A DNA stretch of 64,000 bases from Actinomadura barringtoniae (GTDB taxonomy: Bacteria > Actinomycetota > Actinomycetes > Streptosporangiales > Streptosporangiaceae). The notes below the pieces were generated by a model. It saw only the letters and a program-made list of their open reading frames with translations. It ran no database searches and was not told where the DNA came from. The stretch spans positions 248,001 through 312,000 of the forward strand of contig NZ_JAGEOJ010000003.1 in the NCBI RefSeq assembly GCF_017573505.1, written 5' to 3'. This document shows positions 8,442 through 17,105 of this stretch, piece by piece. Both the position numbers and the translations under genes were made by a program. Numbering within the stretch: the first letter of the stretch is position 1; each line of letters begins with the position of its first letter.

Positions 8442-9749
8442 CTACCGCAGGAAGCCCTCGTAGTTGCGCTGCTGGAGCTGGGCCTCGGTCTGCTTGACGG
8501 TGTCGAGGGCGACGCCGACGACGATGAGGATGCTCGTGCCGCCGAACGGGAACTCGTTGCCCACGTTCAGCACCGCCAGCGCGACCATCGGGATCAGCGC
8601 GACGATGCCCAGGTACAGGGCGCCGGGCGTGGTGATCCGCGTGAGCGTGTAGTCGAGATACTCGGCCGTCGGGCGGCCCGGGCGGACGCCCGGGATGAAG
8701 CCGCCGAACTTGCGCATGTTGTCGGAGACCTCGGCCGGGTTGAACGTGATCGCCACGTAGAAGTAGGTGAAGAACACGATCAGCGCGAAGAACGCGGCCA
8801 TGTGCCAGGAGTTGGTCTGCTGCAGGTAGGGCTGGATCTTCTGCAGCGTCTTGTTGTCGCGCCACAGCTCCGACGCCAGGGTCGGCAGGTAGAGCAGCGA
8901 CGAGGCGAAGATGACCGGGATGATGCCCGCCTGGTTGACCTTCAGCGGGATGTACGTCGAGGTCCCGCCGTACATCCGCCGCCCGACCATCCGCTTGGCG
9001 TACTGCACGGGGATGCGCCGCTGCGCCTGCTCCACGAACACGATGCCCGCCATGATCGCCAGGCCCACCACGACGACCAGCGCGAAGACCCAGCCGCCCT
9101 TGGCCTGGTAGATCCCCCAGAACTGCCCGGGGAAGACCGCGACCACCTGCGTGAAGATCAGGATGGACATCCCGTTCCCCAGGCCCCGCTCGGTGACCAG
9201 CTCGCCGAGCCACATGATGACCGCGGTCCCCGCCACCATGCAGATGACCATCGTGACGATCGGGAACAGGCTCTTGTCGTACAGGATCTCGTCGCCACCG
9301 GTCGCGCCCTGGAAGAGCCGTCCGGTGGAGGCCATCGCGACCACCCCGGTCCCCTGGAGGATGCCGAGCGCGACCGTGAGGTAACGGGTGTACTGCGTGA
9401 TCTTTGTGGTGCCCGCCTGGCCCTCCTTCTTGAGGGCCTCCAGCCGCGGGATCACCACCGTCAGCAGCTGCAGGATGATGCTGGCCGTGATGTACGGGTA
9501 GATGCCGAGGGCGAAGACCGACAGTTTCAGCAGGGCACCACCGCTGAACAGGTCGAGCATGCCGTACAGCTGGTTGCTCTTCTTGGCGGCGTCGGCGGTG
9601 TGCTTGAGTACCGCGACGTTGACGTTCGGGGCGGGCAGGTTCTGGCCGATCCTGAACACCACGATCATCAGGAGCGTGAACAGGACCTTCTTACGGAGTT
9701 CGGGCGTGCGAAATACCAACAGAACGCGAGAGATGACATGCCTCCACAC
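8442..9749 (-). CDS. secY: SecY protein translocase subunit, outside its usual operon
   Basis: 435 aa; the sequence is a full SecY with ten membrane helices, FRTPELRKKVLFTL at the start, the plug and TM2 region (GMLDLFSGGAL, FALGIYPYITASII), the conserved KVNQAGIIPVIFASS segment, and a C-terminal loop FGGFIPGVRPGRPTAEYLD. SecY forms the SecYEG membrane channel for Sec-dependent export. In actinobacteria the housekeeping gene sits in the ribosomal protein (spc) operon before adk and map; none of these is present here, so this is either a second copy or a relocated gene. GTG 9749 lacks a good ribosome binding site (a GGAGG lies just inside the frame), so the true start may be a few codons later. 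A hairpin lies just upstream. Confidence 0.9.
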   Translation of the reverse strand: MWRHVISRVLLVFRTPELRKKVLFTLLMIVVFRIGQNLPAPNVNVAVLKHTADAAKKSNQLYGMLDLFSGGALLKLSVFALGIYPYITASIILQLLTVVIPRLEALKKEGQAGTTKITQYTRYLTVALGILQGTGVVAMASTGRLFQGATGGDEILYDKSLFPIVTMVICMVAGTAVIMWLGELVTERGLGNGMSILIFTQVVAVFPGQFWGIYQAKGGWVFALVVVVGLAIMAGIVFVEQAQRRIPVQYAKRMVGRRMYGGTSTYIPLKVNQAGIIPVIFASSLLYLPTLASELWRDNKTLQKIQPYLQQTNSWHMAAFFALIVFFTYFYVAITFNPAEVSDNMRKFGGFIPGVRPGRPTAEYLDYTLTRITTPGALYLGIVALIPMVALAVLNVGNEFPFGGTSILIVVGVALDTVKQTEAQLQQRNYEGFLR

Positions 9750-9756
9750 GGGAACG

Positions 9757-9782
9757 CCGCGACGCCTGCGCGGGCGTCGCGG
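9757..9782 (-). terminator. Perfect 10-bp inverted repeat upstream of secY
   Basis: Arms 9757-9766 and 9773-9782 with a 6-base loop lie between the end of the small secreted gene (9800) and secY. It may terminate that gene or fold in the secY leader. Confidence 0.6.
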
Positions 9783-9799
9783 TCAAGGAACTGAGAACG

Positions 9800-10237
9800 T
9801 CAGGAACCCGTGGTGAGAGGCGGTCCGCGCACCCGGAGCGCGGACGCGAGAACGGCCGTGTGCGGGGCCGCCTCGGAGGAGGCCGGGGGCCGCGGTGCGG
9901 GCAGGGCCGCGACGAGACCGACGTGCTCGGGAATCGTCGTGGACTGGCCGCACGAACCGTGGCCCCAGTGCATGGACTGAGCGCCGCAGAAGGACTTCCA
10001 CGCCTTGTCGGCAGTGGTGTGGATGCGCCGGCTCCTGGCCGACGGCGACGTGCTGACCGTGTTGGCAGCGGCCGCCGTACCGGCCCGGATCACCTCGGCC
10101 GCGCCCGATGGGGGCGTGACCGAGACCGTCGTGGTGACGGCGACGCCGAAGAACCCGGCGAGCAGGATCAGCAGGCGCCTGCGGCGCGAGGCGTGCTCGT
10201 GCACGCTCTCCCCGATCCCCGTCATAGCGATCACCAT
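9800..10237 (-). CDS. Small secreted or membrane-anchored hypothetical protein
   Basis: 145 aa. The start is supported by GAGGG a few bases before ATG 10237. After about 16 polar residues there are basic residues (RRRR) and a hydrophobic core LLILLAGFFGVAVTTTVSV, with a possible cleavage site near SGAA-EV, so a signal peptide or N-terminal anchor is likely. The rest is Pro/Ala-rich with two Cys residues (SFCGAQ, GSCGQS) that could form a disulphide. No family is recognised. Its GC bias is compatible with coding on this strand, but the low-complexity C-terminus leaves some doubt. Confidence 0.5.
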   Translation of the reverse strand: MVIAMTGIGESVHEHASRRRRLLILLAGFFGVAVTTTVSVTPPSGAAEVIRAGTAAAANTVSTSPSARSRRIHTTADKAWKSFCGAQSMHWGHGSCGQSTTIPEHVGLVAALPAPRPPASSEAAPHTAVLASALRVRGPPLTTGS

Positions 10238-10272
10238 AAGCCCTCTGGCCCGGGACCGCCGCTCGTCCCAGC

Positions 10273-10920
10273 ATGAAGGGCATGGACCTCTCCGCGCCCG
10301 AGCAGGCGCTGTGGTCGGCCTTCCCCCGAGGCGAATGGGCCGACGCCGAGGGCGCGGAGATCCCGGCCGACGTCATCACCGCGCTCCTGCTGGGCGCCGC
10401 CGAGCCCGAGCCCGGCGGACGGGCCGCCGTACGCCTCCTGAACGCCCGCGTCACCGGCCGCCTGGACCTGATGGGCGGCACGGCCCGCTACCCCCTGATC
10501 TGCGAGCGCAGCACGTTCACCGCACCGCTCCGCTTCGTCGAGACGACCACCCGCACCATCCGCCTGATCGACTGCGACATCCCGAGCATGGAGCGCGCTG
10601 TGGAGCGCCCTGCAGGACGTGACCGTGGCGTACGGCTACCAGCCTTGGCGGGCTCTCCTTTGGCTGGCCGTGCTGGTGTCCATCGGGGCCGTGGTGTACG
10701 GGCTTGAGCCTCCCAAGGCGGTGAAGCCCGGGAGGCACCTCAGTTCAACGCCGTGAGTTACACGCTCGACCTGCTCATTCCCCTCGTGGACCTGGGACAG
10801 GAGCACGCGTACAACCCCACCGGGGGTTTCCAATGGCTGTCGTACGCGCTGGTCGCCTCGGGGTGGATCCTCGTCAGCGTCATCGCTGCGGCTGTAGCCC
10901 GGGTGCTTAGCCGCCGGTAG
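10273..10920 (+). pseudogene. Decayed membrane-associated 'oxidoreductase'-like gene (internal deletion and frameshifts)
   Basis: Three pieces in two frames together resemble a family I know from streptomycetes as membrane-associated oxidoreductase-like proteins. The N-terminal piece (10273 to about 10590) reads MKGMDLSAPEQALWSAFPRG... VTGRLDLMGG. The family's long pentapeptide-like middle is missing. A second piece in another frame (about 10590-10735) reads DVTVAYGYQPWRALLWLAVL, a membrane helix. A one-base deletion near 10730 returns to the first frame for QFNAVSYTLDLLIPL and a last helix ending in RVLSRR at 10920. Family members are several hundred residues longer. The gene is therefore almost certainly dead. 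Confidence 0.75.
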
Positions 10921-10924
10921 GCGC

Positions 10925-12091
10925 TCAGTAGTGGGCGGACCGGAGGCGGGTGGCCCAGCCTCCCTGGTCGGCGGCGATGTCGGTGGCGCTGAAGAAGACG
11001 TCGCCCTGGACCTGCGGGTAACGCCCGTTCAGGGTGAGGTGGCGCGACAGCTCGTCGGGGTTCTTCCAGCGCTTGCCGGTGCCCACGCGATAGGCGGCCT
11101 GGCCGATGGTGAGCTGGACGCTCGTACCGGCAACCTGGCGGGACCACCAGGCGACGAGCGTGCGGTAGTCGGCGCGGCGGTCGCCTATGGGCCAGTAGAG
11201 CTGCGGGGTGATGTAGTCGAGCCAGCCGCGTCTGACCCAGGTTCGGGTGTCGGCGTAGAGGGCGTCGTAACTCTGCAGGGCGTGGGTGTTGGATCCGGCC
11301 GGATCTGTGGACTTGTTGCGCCAGACCCCGAACGGGCTCACGCCGAAGCGCACCTGCGGCTTGGTCTGGTGGATGCGGCGGGAAAGGCCCTGGATGAGGG
11401 CGTCGACGTTGTGGCGGCGCCAGGCTGCTCGGGAGAGGCCGCGGCCGTACGTCTTGTAGGTCGCCTTGTCGGGGAAGGTCTTTCCCCCTGCCGGATAAGG
11501 ATAGAAGTAGTCGTCGAAGTGGACGCCGTCGATGTCGTACTTGCGCACGACGTCCAGGACCACCTTCGTGACCAGGTCGCGGACCTGCGGGAGTCCCGGG
11601 TCGTACCAGAGCTGCTTGGCGTAGCGGCGCACCCAGGTCGGGTGGCGGCGGGCGGGGCTTGAGGCTGCGAGGGCCTTGAGCTTGGGCTGGCGGCTGATGC
11701 GGTACGGGTTGAACCAGGCGTGGAACTCCAGGCCGCGCGCGTGTGCCGCACGCAGTATGAAGCCGAGCACGTCGTAGCCCGGGTTTCGGCCCTGCTTGCC
11801 GGTAATCCACTGGGACCAGGGTTCGTAGGGCGAGGGGTAGAACGCGTCGGCGGTAGGCCTGATCTGTACGTAGACGGCGTTCAGCCGCATCCGCTTGGCG
11901 GTGTCCAGCAATCGCAGGAACTCCGCCTGTTGTGCCTTGGCGGCGTGAGACCGGGGCCAGTCGATGTGCTTCACCGTGGCGATCCACATGCCACGGACCT
12001 GCGGAGGCGTCCGGGAAGAGACCCCGGGCACCGGTGCCAGCACCGGTGACCCCAGAGCGAGGGCGAGCGACATGGCCACGGGTCCGATCAC
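10925..12091 (-). CDS. Secreted glycoside hydrolase-like protein (GHL10/DUF187, YngK type)
   Basis: 388 aa from GTG 12091, with a short hydrophobic signal sequence (VAMSLALALGSPVLAPVPG). The core is a TIM-barrel of the GHL10 family: VRGMWIATV near residue 33, LNAVYVQIRPTADAFYPS near 70, GLEFHAWFNPYR near 122, the strand DIDGVHFDDYFYPYP near 188 that carries the acidic residues, GVSPFGVWRN near 252 and YITPQLYWPI near 293. Members are extracellular and are thought to cleave glycans, with some shown to act on peptidoglycan-type or galactosaminogalactan polymers. It is transcribed divergently from the molybdopterin oxidoreductase gene across a 95-bp gap. Confidence 0.9.
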   Translation of the reverse strand: MIGPVAMSLALALGSPVLAPVPGVSSRTPPQVRGMWIATVKHIDWPRSHAAKAQQAEFLRLLDTAKRMRLNAVYVQIRPTADAFYPSPYEPWSQWITGKQGRNPGYDVLGFILRAAHARGLEFHAWFNPYRISRQPKLKALAASSPARRHPTWVRRYAKQLWYDPGLPQVRDLVTKVVLDVVRKYDIDGVHFDDYFYPYPAGGKTFPDKATYKTYGRGLSRAAWRRHNVDALIQGLSRRIHQTKPQVRFGVSPFGVWRNKSTDPAGSNTHALQSYDALYADTRTWVRRGWLDYITPQLYWPIGDRRADYRTLVAWWSRQVAGTSVQLTIGQAAYRVGTGKRWKNPDELSRHLTLNGRYPQVQGDVFFSATDIAADQGGWATRLRSAHY

Positions 12092-12186
12092 AGAGAGTCA
12101 TTGTCGTCGCGGCCATGAGGGTTGCGTGGAACGACTCACCCGGGGAGAGTGGGTTCCACTAACGAACTGAGGAACCGGAGGCTCGG

Positions 12187-14511
12187 GTGGACGTGGTCGA
12201 GCGCGGCGAGTGGCGGTCCAGCGCCTGCATCCTGTGCGAGTGCAACTGCGGGATCGAGATCAAGGTCGGCGCGGACGGCCGGTCGTTCGACAAGATCCGC
12301 GGCGACAAGCTGCATCCGGCCTCGGCCGGCTACACCTGCAACAAGGCGCTGCGGCTCGACCACTACCAGAACGGGCGGTCGGGCCGGATCACGAGCCCGC
12401 TGCGGCGGCGGCCCGACGGCACGTTCGAGGAGATCGACTGGGACACCGCGATCACCGAGGTCGCCGCGCGGCTGAAGGCGGTCCAGGCCGCGCACGGCGG
12501 TGAAACGATCTTCTACTACGGCGGTGGCGGCCAGGGGAACCACCTCGGCGGCGCCTACTCCCCCGCGACGCTGCAGGCGTTCGGCGCGCGCTACCGCTCC
12601 AGCGCCCTCGCCCAGGAGAAGACCGGCGAGTTCTGGGTGAACGCGCGGCTGCTCGGCGCGCCGAACCGGGCCGACCTGGAGCACTGCGAGGTCGCGGTCT
12701 TCGTCGGCAAGAACCCCTACCAGTCGCACGGTTTCCCGCGCGCCCGCTCGGTGCTGAAGGAGATCGGCAAGGACCCGGCGCGGTCGATGATCGTGATCGA
12801 CCCGGTCCGTACCGAGACCGCCGACCTCGCCGACTTCCATCTGCAGGTGCGGCCGGGCACCGACGTCTACCTGCTGACCGCGCTCGCGGCGGTGCTGGTC
12901 CAGGAGGAGCTGGTCGCGGCCGAGTGGCTCGCCGAGCACGCCGAGGCGGCCGGGGTGAAGGCGGTCACGGCGGTGCTGAGCGAGGTGCCGGTCGGCGCGT
13001 ACTGCGAGGTCGCCGACGTGCCCGAGGACCTGGTCCGCGCGGCCGCCCGCCGGATCGCGGCGGCCGGGTCGGTCGCGGTCCTGGAGGACCTCGGCGTGCA
13101 GATGAACAAGGACTCGACGGTGGTCAGCTACGTCGAGAAGCTGATCTGGCTGCTCACCGGCAACCTCGGCAAGAAGGGCGCGCAGTACGTTCCCTCCGGG
13201 CTGGCCTCGCTCGGGCGCGACCGCGGGCACCCGGCGGGCGAGGGCCCGCGGAGCCCGGTCGCCGGCGCGCAGATCATCAGCGGGCTGGTGCCGTGCAACG
13301 TCATCGCCGACGAGATCCTCACCGACCATCCGGCCCGCTACCGCGCGATGTTGATCGAGAGCGCCAACCCGGCGCACTCGCTCGCCGACTCGGCCCGGAT
13401 GCGCGAGGCCCTGGAGGCGCTGGAGCTGGTCGTGGTCGTCGACGTCGCGATGACCGAGACCGCGCGGCTGGCCGACTATGTGCTGCCCGCGCCGACGCAG
13501 TACGAGAAGTTCGAGGCGACGTTCTTCAACTTCGACTTCCCGAAGAACATCTTCCATCTGCGGCATCCGGTCGTAGCGGCGCCCGAGGGCGTACTGCCGG
13601 AGCCGGAGATCCACGCGCGGCTCGTCGAGGCGGCCGGGGCGCTGGGTGAGGACGACTACGCGCCGCTGCGTGAGGCGGCCGGACGCGGGCGCGCGGCGTT
13701 CGCGGAGGCGTTCCTGACGACGCTCGGGGCCAGGCCCGAGCTGGCGAAGCTGGCGCCCGTGCTGCTCTACCGCACGCTCGGCCCGACGCTTCCGCACGGC
13801 GCGGCCTCGGCGGCGCTGCTGTGGGCGGCCGCGCACACCTGCGCGCAGCGCAACCCCGCCGGGGTGGCGCGCGCCGGTTATGGCGAGGGGCTGGAGGCCG
13901 GCGAACGGCTCTTCGACGCGATCGTGTCCGGCCCGCACGGGGTCGTCATCACCGACGACGAGCAGGACGAGACGTGGCGGCGGATCGGCGACCGCAAGAT
14001 CCAGCTGGACGTGCCCGAGCTGCTCGCCGAGATCGCGCGGCTGCCGGAACGCTTCGCGGCGCGCGACTCCGCCGACTCCGCCGGCTCCACCGGCTCCGGC
14101 GGCTCCACCGGGACCGGCGGGACCGGCGGGACCGGTTCCGAGTGGCCGTACGTGCTGTCGGCGGGCGAGCGGCGCGCGTTCACCGCCAACACGATCATCC
14201 GCGACCCGGGCTGGCGGCGCCGCGACCCTGAGGGCACGCTGCGGATGAGCGAGGCCGACGCGCGGCTGCTGAACGTGACGGCGGGCGACCGCGTCCGGCT
14301 GACGACCCGGCGCGGCAGCGTGGAGGTGGCCGTCGAGCCGACCGACCGGATGCGCGCCGGGCACATCTCGCTGCCGAACGGCCTGGGCCTGGAGGTCTCC
14401 GAAGTGACCACCGGGATCGCGCCCAACGAGCTGACCGCCTCCGAGGATCGCGACGAGTACGCCGGGACCCCGTGGCACAAGCACGTCCCCGCCCGCCTGG
14501 AGGCCCTCTAA
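12187..14511 (+). CDS. Molybdopterin-dependent oxidoreductase with N-terminal 4Fe-4S centre
   Basis: 774 aa. GTG 12187 has GGAGG at the right distance. Residues 14-55 hold the cluster motif C-x2-C-x-C... C (ILCECNCGI then YTCNKAL). The Mo-bis-MGD core follows (YYGGGGQGNHLGG, VFVGKNPYQSHGFPRA, MIVIDPVRTETADLADFHLQVRPGTD, LEDLGVQMNKDS, NLGKKGAQYVP). The C-terminal dinucleotide-binding domain (from about 655) ends with DEYAGTPWHKHVPARLEAL. The domain order matches formate dehydrogenase, nitrate reductase and related enzymes, but the substrate is not obvious. No Tat signal is visible, so it is likely cytosolic. Residues about 638-655 are a Gly/Ser/Thr-rich linker (STGSGGSTGTGGTGGTGS) that joins the core to the cap domain. 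No partner subunit lies nearby. Confidence 0.9.
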   Translation: MDVVERGEWRSSACILCECNCGIEIKVGADGRSFDKIRGDKLHPASAGYTCNKALRLDHYQNGRSGRITSPLRRRPDGTFEEIDWDTAITEVAARLKAVQAAHGGETIFYYGGGGQGNHLGGAYSPATLQAFGARYRSSALAQEKTGEFWVNARLLGAPNRADLEHCEVAVFVGKNPYQSHGFPRARSVLKEIGKDPARSMIVIDPVRTETADLADFHLQVRPGTDVYLLTALAAVLVQEELVAAEWLAEHAEAAGVKAVTAVLSEVPVGAYCEVADVPEDLVRAAARRIAAAGSVAVLEDLGVQMNKDSTVVSYVEKLIWLLTGNLGKKGAQYVPSGLASLGRDRGHPAGEGPRSPVAGAQIISGLVPCNVIADEILTDHPARYRAMLIESANPAHSLADSARMREALEALELVVVVDVAMTETARLADYVLPAPTQYEKFEATFFNFDFPKNIFHLRHPVVAAPEGVLPEPEIHARLVEAAGALGEDDYAPLREAAGRGRAAFAEAFLTTLGARPELAKLAPVLLYRTLGPTLPHGAASAALLWAAAHTCAQRNPAGVARAGYGEGLEAGERLFDAIVSGPHGVVITDDEQDETWRRIGDRKIQLDVPELLAEIARLPERFAARDSADSAGSTGSGGSTGTGGTGGTGSEWPYVLSAGERRAFTANTIIRDPGWRRRDPEGTLRMSEADARLLNVTAGDRVRLTTRRGSVEVAVEPTDRMRAGHISLPNGLGLEVSEVTTGIAPNELTASEDRDEYAGTPWHKHVPARLEAL

Positions 14512-14581
14512 ACGCGCCGATCTTGCTCTCATGGGCCAATGGAAACGTTTCCAAGGGCCGTGAGAGCAAGATCGGCGCGTT
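14511..14581. repeat. Long perfect 21-bp inverted repeat between convergent genes
   Basis: Arms 14511-14531 and 14561-14581 are perfectly complementary over 21 bases and each contains part of the stop codon of the flanking gene. The 29-base centre contains a second, independent palindrome (14540-14553). It surely acts as a bidirectional terminator, but its length and nested palindrome go beyond that. Confidence 0.9.
14540..14553. promoter_or_regulatory. LacI-type palindromic operator sequence TGGAAACGTTTCCA
   Basis: The 14-base perfect palindrome with central CG is the shape of LacI-family operators of actinobacteria. It lies exactly in the middle of the larger inverted repeat, between two stop codons, so it is not in a normal promoter position. 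Whether a regulator binds is unknown. Confidence 0.5.
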
Positions 14582-15098
14582 AGTGGGGGTTGCTGTGGGT
14601 GAAGCGAGGGAGTTGGGCTGCGCGTTCACGGAGGCGGTCGGGGAAGCCGGGGCCGAGCTCGGCCCGGACGTCCTCGTACTCCAGCGGCTCGTGGCACTCG
14701 GCGCAGACCACCTCGGCCCGCGTCGCGTGCCCGCACGTCTCGTGCCGCAGCACGATCGGCGGGCCCTCGTCGCCCGCCATCCACTTGTCGCCCCAGCGCA
14801 TCATCGCCGTCAGCACGGGGAAGAAGTCGCGGCCCTTCTCGGTCAGGACGTACTCGTGGCGGACGGGCCGCTCCTGGTAGGGGACCTTCTCCAGGAGGCC
14901 CTCCTCCACGAGCCGGTTGAGCCGCTGTGTGAGCACGTTCCGCCCGATCCGCAGGCTCTCCGCGAAGTCGTCGAACCTCCGTACCCCGTAGAAGGCCTCG
15001 CGCAGGACCAGCGGCGTCCACCAGTCGCCGAGGAGGTCGACGGTGCGGGCCACGGAGCAGGGCCAGTGGGCGAAGGGCGTTCGTTTCACGCTGGCCAT
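14580..15098 (-). CDS. HxlR-family transcriptional regulator
   Basis: The start is set at ATG 15098 (MASVKRTPFAHWPCSVARTVDLLGDWW), where HxlR proteins usually begin; the same frame is open upstream but only with low-complexity Pro/Arg sequence. 172 aa. The winged-helix domain shows the family pattern: conserved Cys near residue 14 (WPCSVARTVDLLGDWWTPLVLREAFYG), then RNVLTQRLNRLVEEGLLEKVPYQERPVRHEYVLTEKGR. The C-terminus has a possible zinc site (HETCGHAT... CAECHE: Cys, His, Cys, Cys). Such regulators often respond to electrophiles or control neighbouring oxidoreductases. It converges on the molybdopterin oxidoreductase gene and is read in the same direction as the ABC exporter upstream... 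on the same strand, 31 bases away. Confidence 0.9.
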   Translation of the reverse strand: MASVKRTPFAHWPCSVARTVDLLGDWWTPLVLREAFYGVRRFDDFAESLRIGRNVLTQRLNRLVEEGLLEKVPYQERPVRHEYVLTEKGRDFFPVLTAMMRWGDKWMAGDEGPPIVLRHETCGHATRAEVVCAECHEPLEYEDVRAELGPGFPDRLRERAAQLPRFTHSNPH

Positions 15099-15129
15099 GC
15101 TAGTCGGTCGCCTTAACGAACTGACCGGC

Positions 15130-17001
15130 TCAGACCGCCGCGGGCACCACCGCGGGCACCACCGCGGGCACCACCGCGGGAACGGCCTCGGAGACGGCCT
15201 CGGGAACGGGGAGGGCGGCGGTGCCGTCACGGGCGACCAGGGCGGCGTAGTGGCCGCCGCGCGCCAGGAGTTCGTCGTGGTCGCCGCGCTCGGCGATCCG
15301 GCCGTGGTCGAGGACGACGATCTGGTCGGCGTCCCGGACGGTGGACAGGCGGTGCGCGATGGTGATGGTCGTGCGACCCTCGGCCAGCCGGTCGATGGCC
15401 TCCTGGACAGCCTGTTCGGTCTGGGTGTCCAGGGCGCTGGTGGCCTCGTCCAGCACCAGGATCGGCGGGTTGCGCAGGATGGTGCGGGCGATCGCCAGCC
15501 GCTGCTTCTCGCCGCCGGAGAACCGGTAGCCGCGCTCGCCGACCATCGTGTCGTAGCCGTCGGGCAGGCTCATGATGTGCTCGTGGATCTGCGCGGCCTT
15601 GGCGGCCTCGTGCAGTTCCTCGTCGCCGGCCTCGGGCTTGGCGAAGCGCAGGTTGTCGGCGACGGAGGCGTGGAAGAGGTAGGTCTCCTGTGACACGACC
15701 CCGACCGCGTCGGCCAGGTCGTCGAACGACAGGTCCCGCACGTCCACGCCGTCGATCGTGACGCGTCCGGCGGTGGTGTCGTACAGGCGCGGCACCAGGT
15801 AGCCGAGGGTGGTCTTGCCCGAGCCGGTCTCGCCGACGATCGCCAGGCTGCCGCCGGCCGGAACGGTCACGTCCACCTCGCGCAGCGCGGGCGCGGTGTC
15901 CGGGTCGTCGGGGGCGTAGGAGAAGCCGACCTTCTCGAAGCGGACCTCGCCGCGAACCTCGTCCATCGCGCGCGGCTCGGCGGGCTCCTCGATGTCGGGC
16001 TTGAGGTCGAGGTATTCGAAGATCCGGCCGAACAGCGCCATCGAGGACTGCACCTCGACGCCGGTCTGCAGCAGCTGGACCATGGGCCGGAACAGGCCCG
16101 ACTGGAGAGTCGTGAACGCGACGAGCGTTCCGATGGAGATGAGCGGCTTGCCGCCCTCGCTGGTCAGCCCGGCGGCCCAGTAGATGATCGCGGGCATCGC
16201 CGACATGACGATGCCGATCGTGGACTGGCGCCAGCGCCCGGCCATGTTGGAGCGGATCTCCAGGTCGACCAGGCCGCGTGACTCACCGGCGAAGTCGTCG
16301 GTGAGCGCGCGGGAGCGGCCCATCGTACGGCCGAGCAGGATGCCGCTGACCGACAGCGACTCCTCGACGATCGCCGACATCGCGGCGAGCTGGCCCTGCC
16401 GCTTGGAGGTGATCTTCTTGCGCTCCTTGCCGACGCGGCGGCTGACCCAGACGAAGAACGGCAGCATCGCCATCGAGACCAGCGTGAGCCGCCAGTCCAG
16501 CGCCGCCATCGCGATGACGGTGGCGACCACCGAGGTGAAGTTGGACACCAGCGAGGTCGCGGTCGAGGTGACCGTGGACTGCATGCCGCCGATGTCGTTG
16601 GCGATCCGGGACTGGACCTCGCCGGTCCGGGTCTTGGTGAAGAACGCGAGGGGCATCCGCTGCAGGTGCCCGTAGACGGCGGTGCGCAGGTCGTGCATGA
16701 CGCGCTGCCCGACGCCGGTGGAGATGTAGGTCTGCAGGACGCCGAACACGCTGGTGGCGACGGCGACCGCGATCATGCCGATCGCCAGCGCCGTCAGCAG
16801 GCCGGTGCGGCCCTGCGGCAGCGCGACGTCCAGCACCTCGCGGAGCATGAACGGGGAGGCCAGCGAGACCAGTGAGGACAGGCCGACCAGGCCCGCGACC
16901 ACGGCGAGACGGCCGCGGTAGGGGCGGAACAGCCGCAGCACACGGCTCAGCTGAACGGGCTTCTGTGGTTGATCTTGAGTGTGATCGTGGGCGGGCTTCA
17001 C
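15130..17001 (-). CDS. ABC exporter, fused permease and ATPase
   Basis: I chose GTG 17001, which has AAGGAG six bases upstream, giving 623 aa. Residues about 20-330 are a type I exporter transmembrane domain with six helices (LAVVAGLVGLSSLVSLASPF ... FTKTRTGEVQSRIANDI). The ATPase has Walker A GETGSGKTT near 390, Q-loop SQETYLF, signature FSGGEKQRLAIARTIL near 490, Walker B ILVLDEATSALD and the H-loop IAHRLST. Half-transporters of this kind dimerise to pump hydrophobic drugs or lipids outward. A MarR gene starts 104 bases away in the opposite direction and probably controls it. The last residues are VVPAVVPAVVPA, encoded by a tandem DNA repeat and absent from typical homologues. Confidence 0.9.
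   Translation of the reverse strand: MKPAHDHTQDQPQKPVQLSRVLRLFRPYRGRLAVVAGLVGLSSLVSLASPFMLREVLDVALPQGRTGLLTALAIGMIAVAVATSVFGVLQTYISTGVGQRVMHDLRTAVYGHLQRMPLAFFTKTRTGEVQSRIANDIGGMQSTVTSTATSLVSNFTSVVATVIAMAALDWRLTLVSMAMLPFFVWVSRRVGKERKKITSKRQGQLAAMSAIVEESLSVSGILLGRTMGRSRALTDDFAGESRGLVDLEIRSNMAGRWRQSTIGIVMSAMPAIIYWAAGLTSEGGKPLISIGTLVAFTTLQSGLFRPMVQLLQTGVEVQSSMALFGRIFEYLDLKPDIEEPAEPRAMDEVRGEVRFEKVGFSYAPDDPDTAPALREVDVTVPAGGSLAIVGETGSGKTTLGYLVPRLYDTTAGRVTIDGVDVRDLSFDDLADAVGVVSQETYLFHASVADNLRFAKPEAGDEELHEAAKAAQIHEHIMSLPDGYDTMVGERGYRFSGGEKQRLAIARTILRNPPILVLDEATSALDTQTEQAVQEAIDRLAEGRTTITIAHRLSTVRDADQIVVLDHGRIAERGDHDELLARGGHYAALVARDGTAALPVPEAVSEAVPAVVPAVVPAVVPAAV
15139..15185 (-). repeat. Tandem 12-bp repeats at the 3' end of the ABC exporter gene
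   Basis: Nearly four copies of CGCGGGCACCAC from 15139 encode repeated Val-Val-Pro-Ala on the minus strand. The array extends the protein beyond the end of the conserved ATPase domain. Confidence 0.85.
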
Positions 17002-17071
17002 AGGCGACTCCTTGACGTAGGGGGACGCCCCGGGGGTGGGCGTCGACCTGCATAACTGAGGTTGCCTCATA

Positions 17072-17088
17072 ATTATTCCTAGAACAAT
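17072..17088. promoter_or_regulatory. Probable MarR operator between divergent genes
   Basis: ATTATTCCTAGAACAAT is a near-perfect dyad (7-base arms, one mismatch) in the only AT-rich part of the ABC/MarR intergenic gap, 18 bases before the MarR start. A smaller dyad TGAGG-TTG-CCTCA precedes it. Such sites usually bind the divergently encoded MarR. Confidence 0.55.
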
Positions 17089-17105
17089 GAGCTAGCCTCG
17101 GTGGC

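Noticed and set aside
12136..14532. Minus-strand frame of 798 codons opposite the molybdopterin oxidoreductase
   Set aside because: Composition of a shadow frame; the plus strand holds all cofactor motifs.
15099..15230. N-terminal extension of the HxlR protein
   Set aside because: The extra residues are Pro/Arg/Trp repeats that come from the tandem repeat of the ABC exporter gene on the same strand region.
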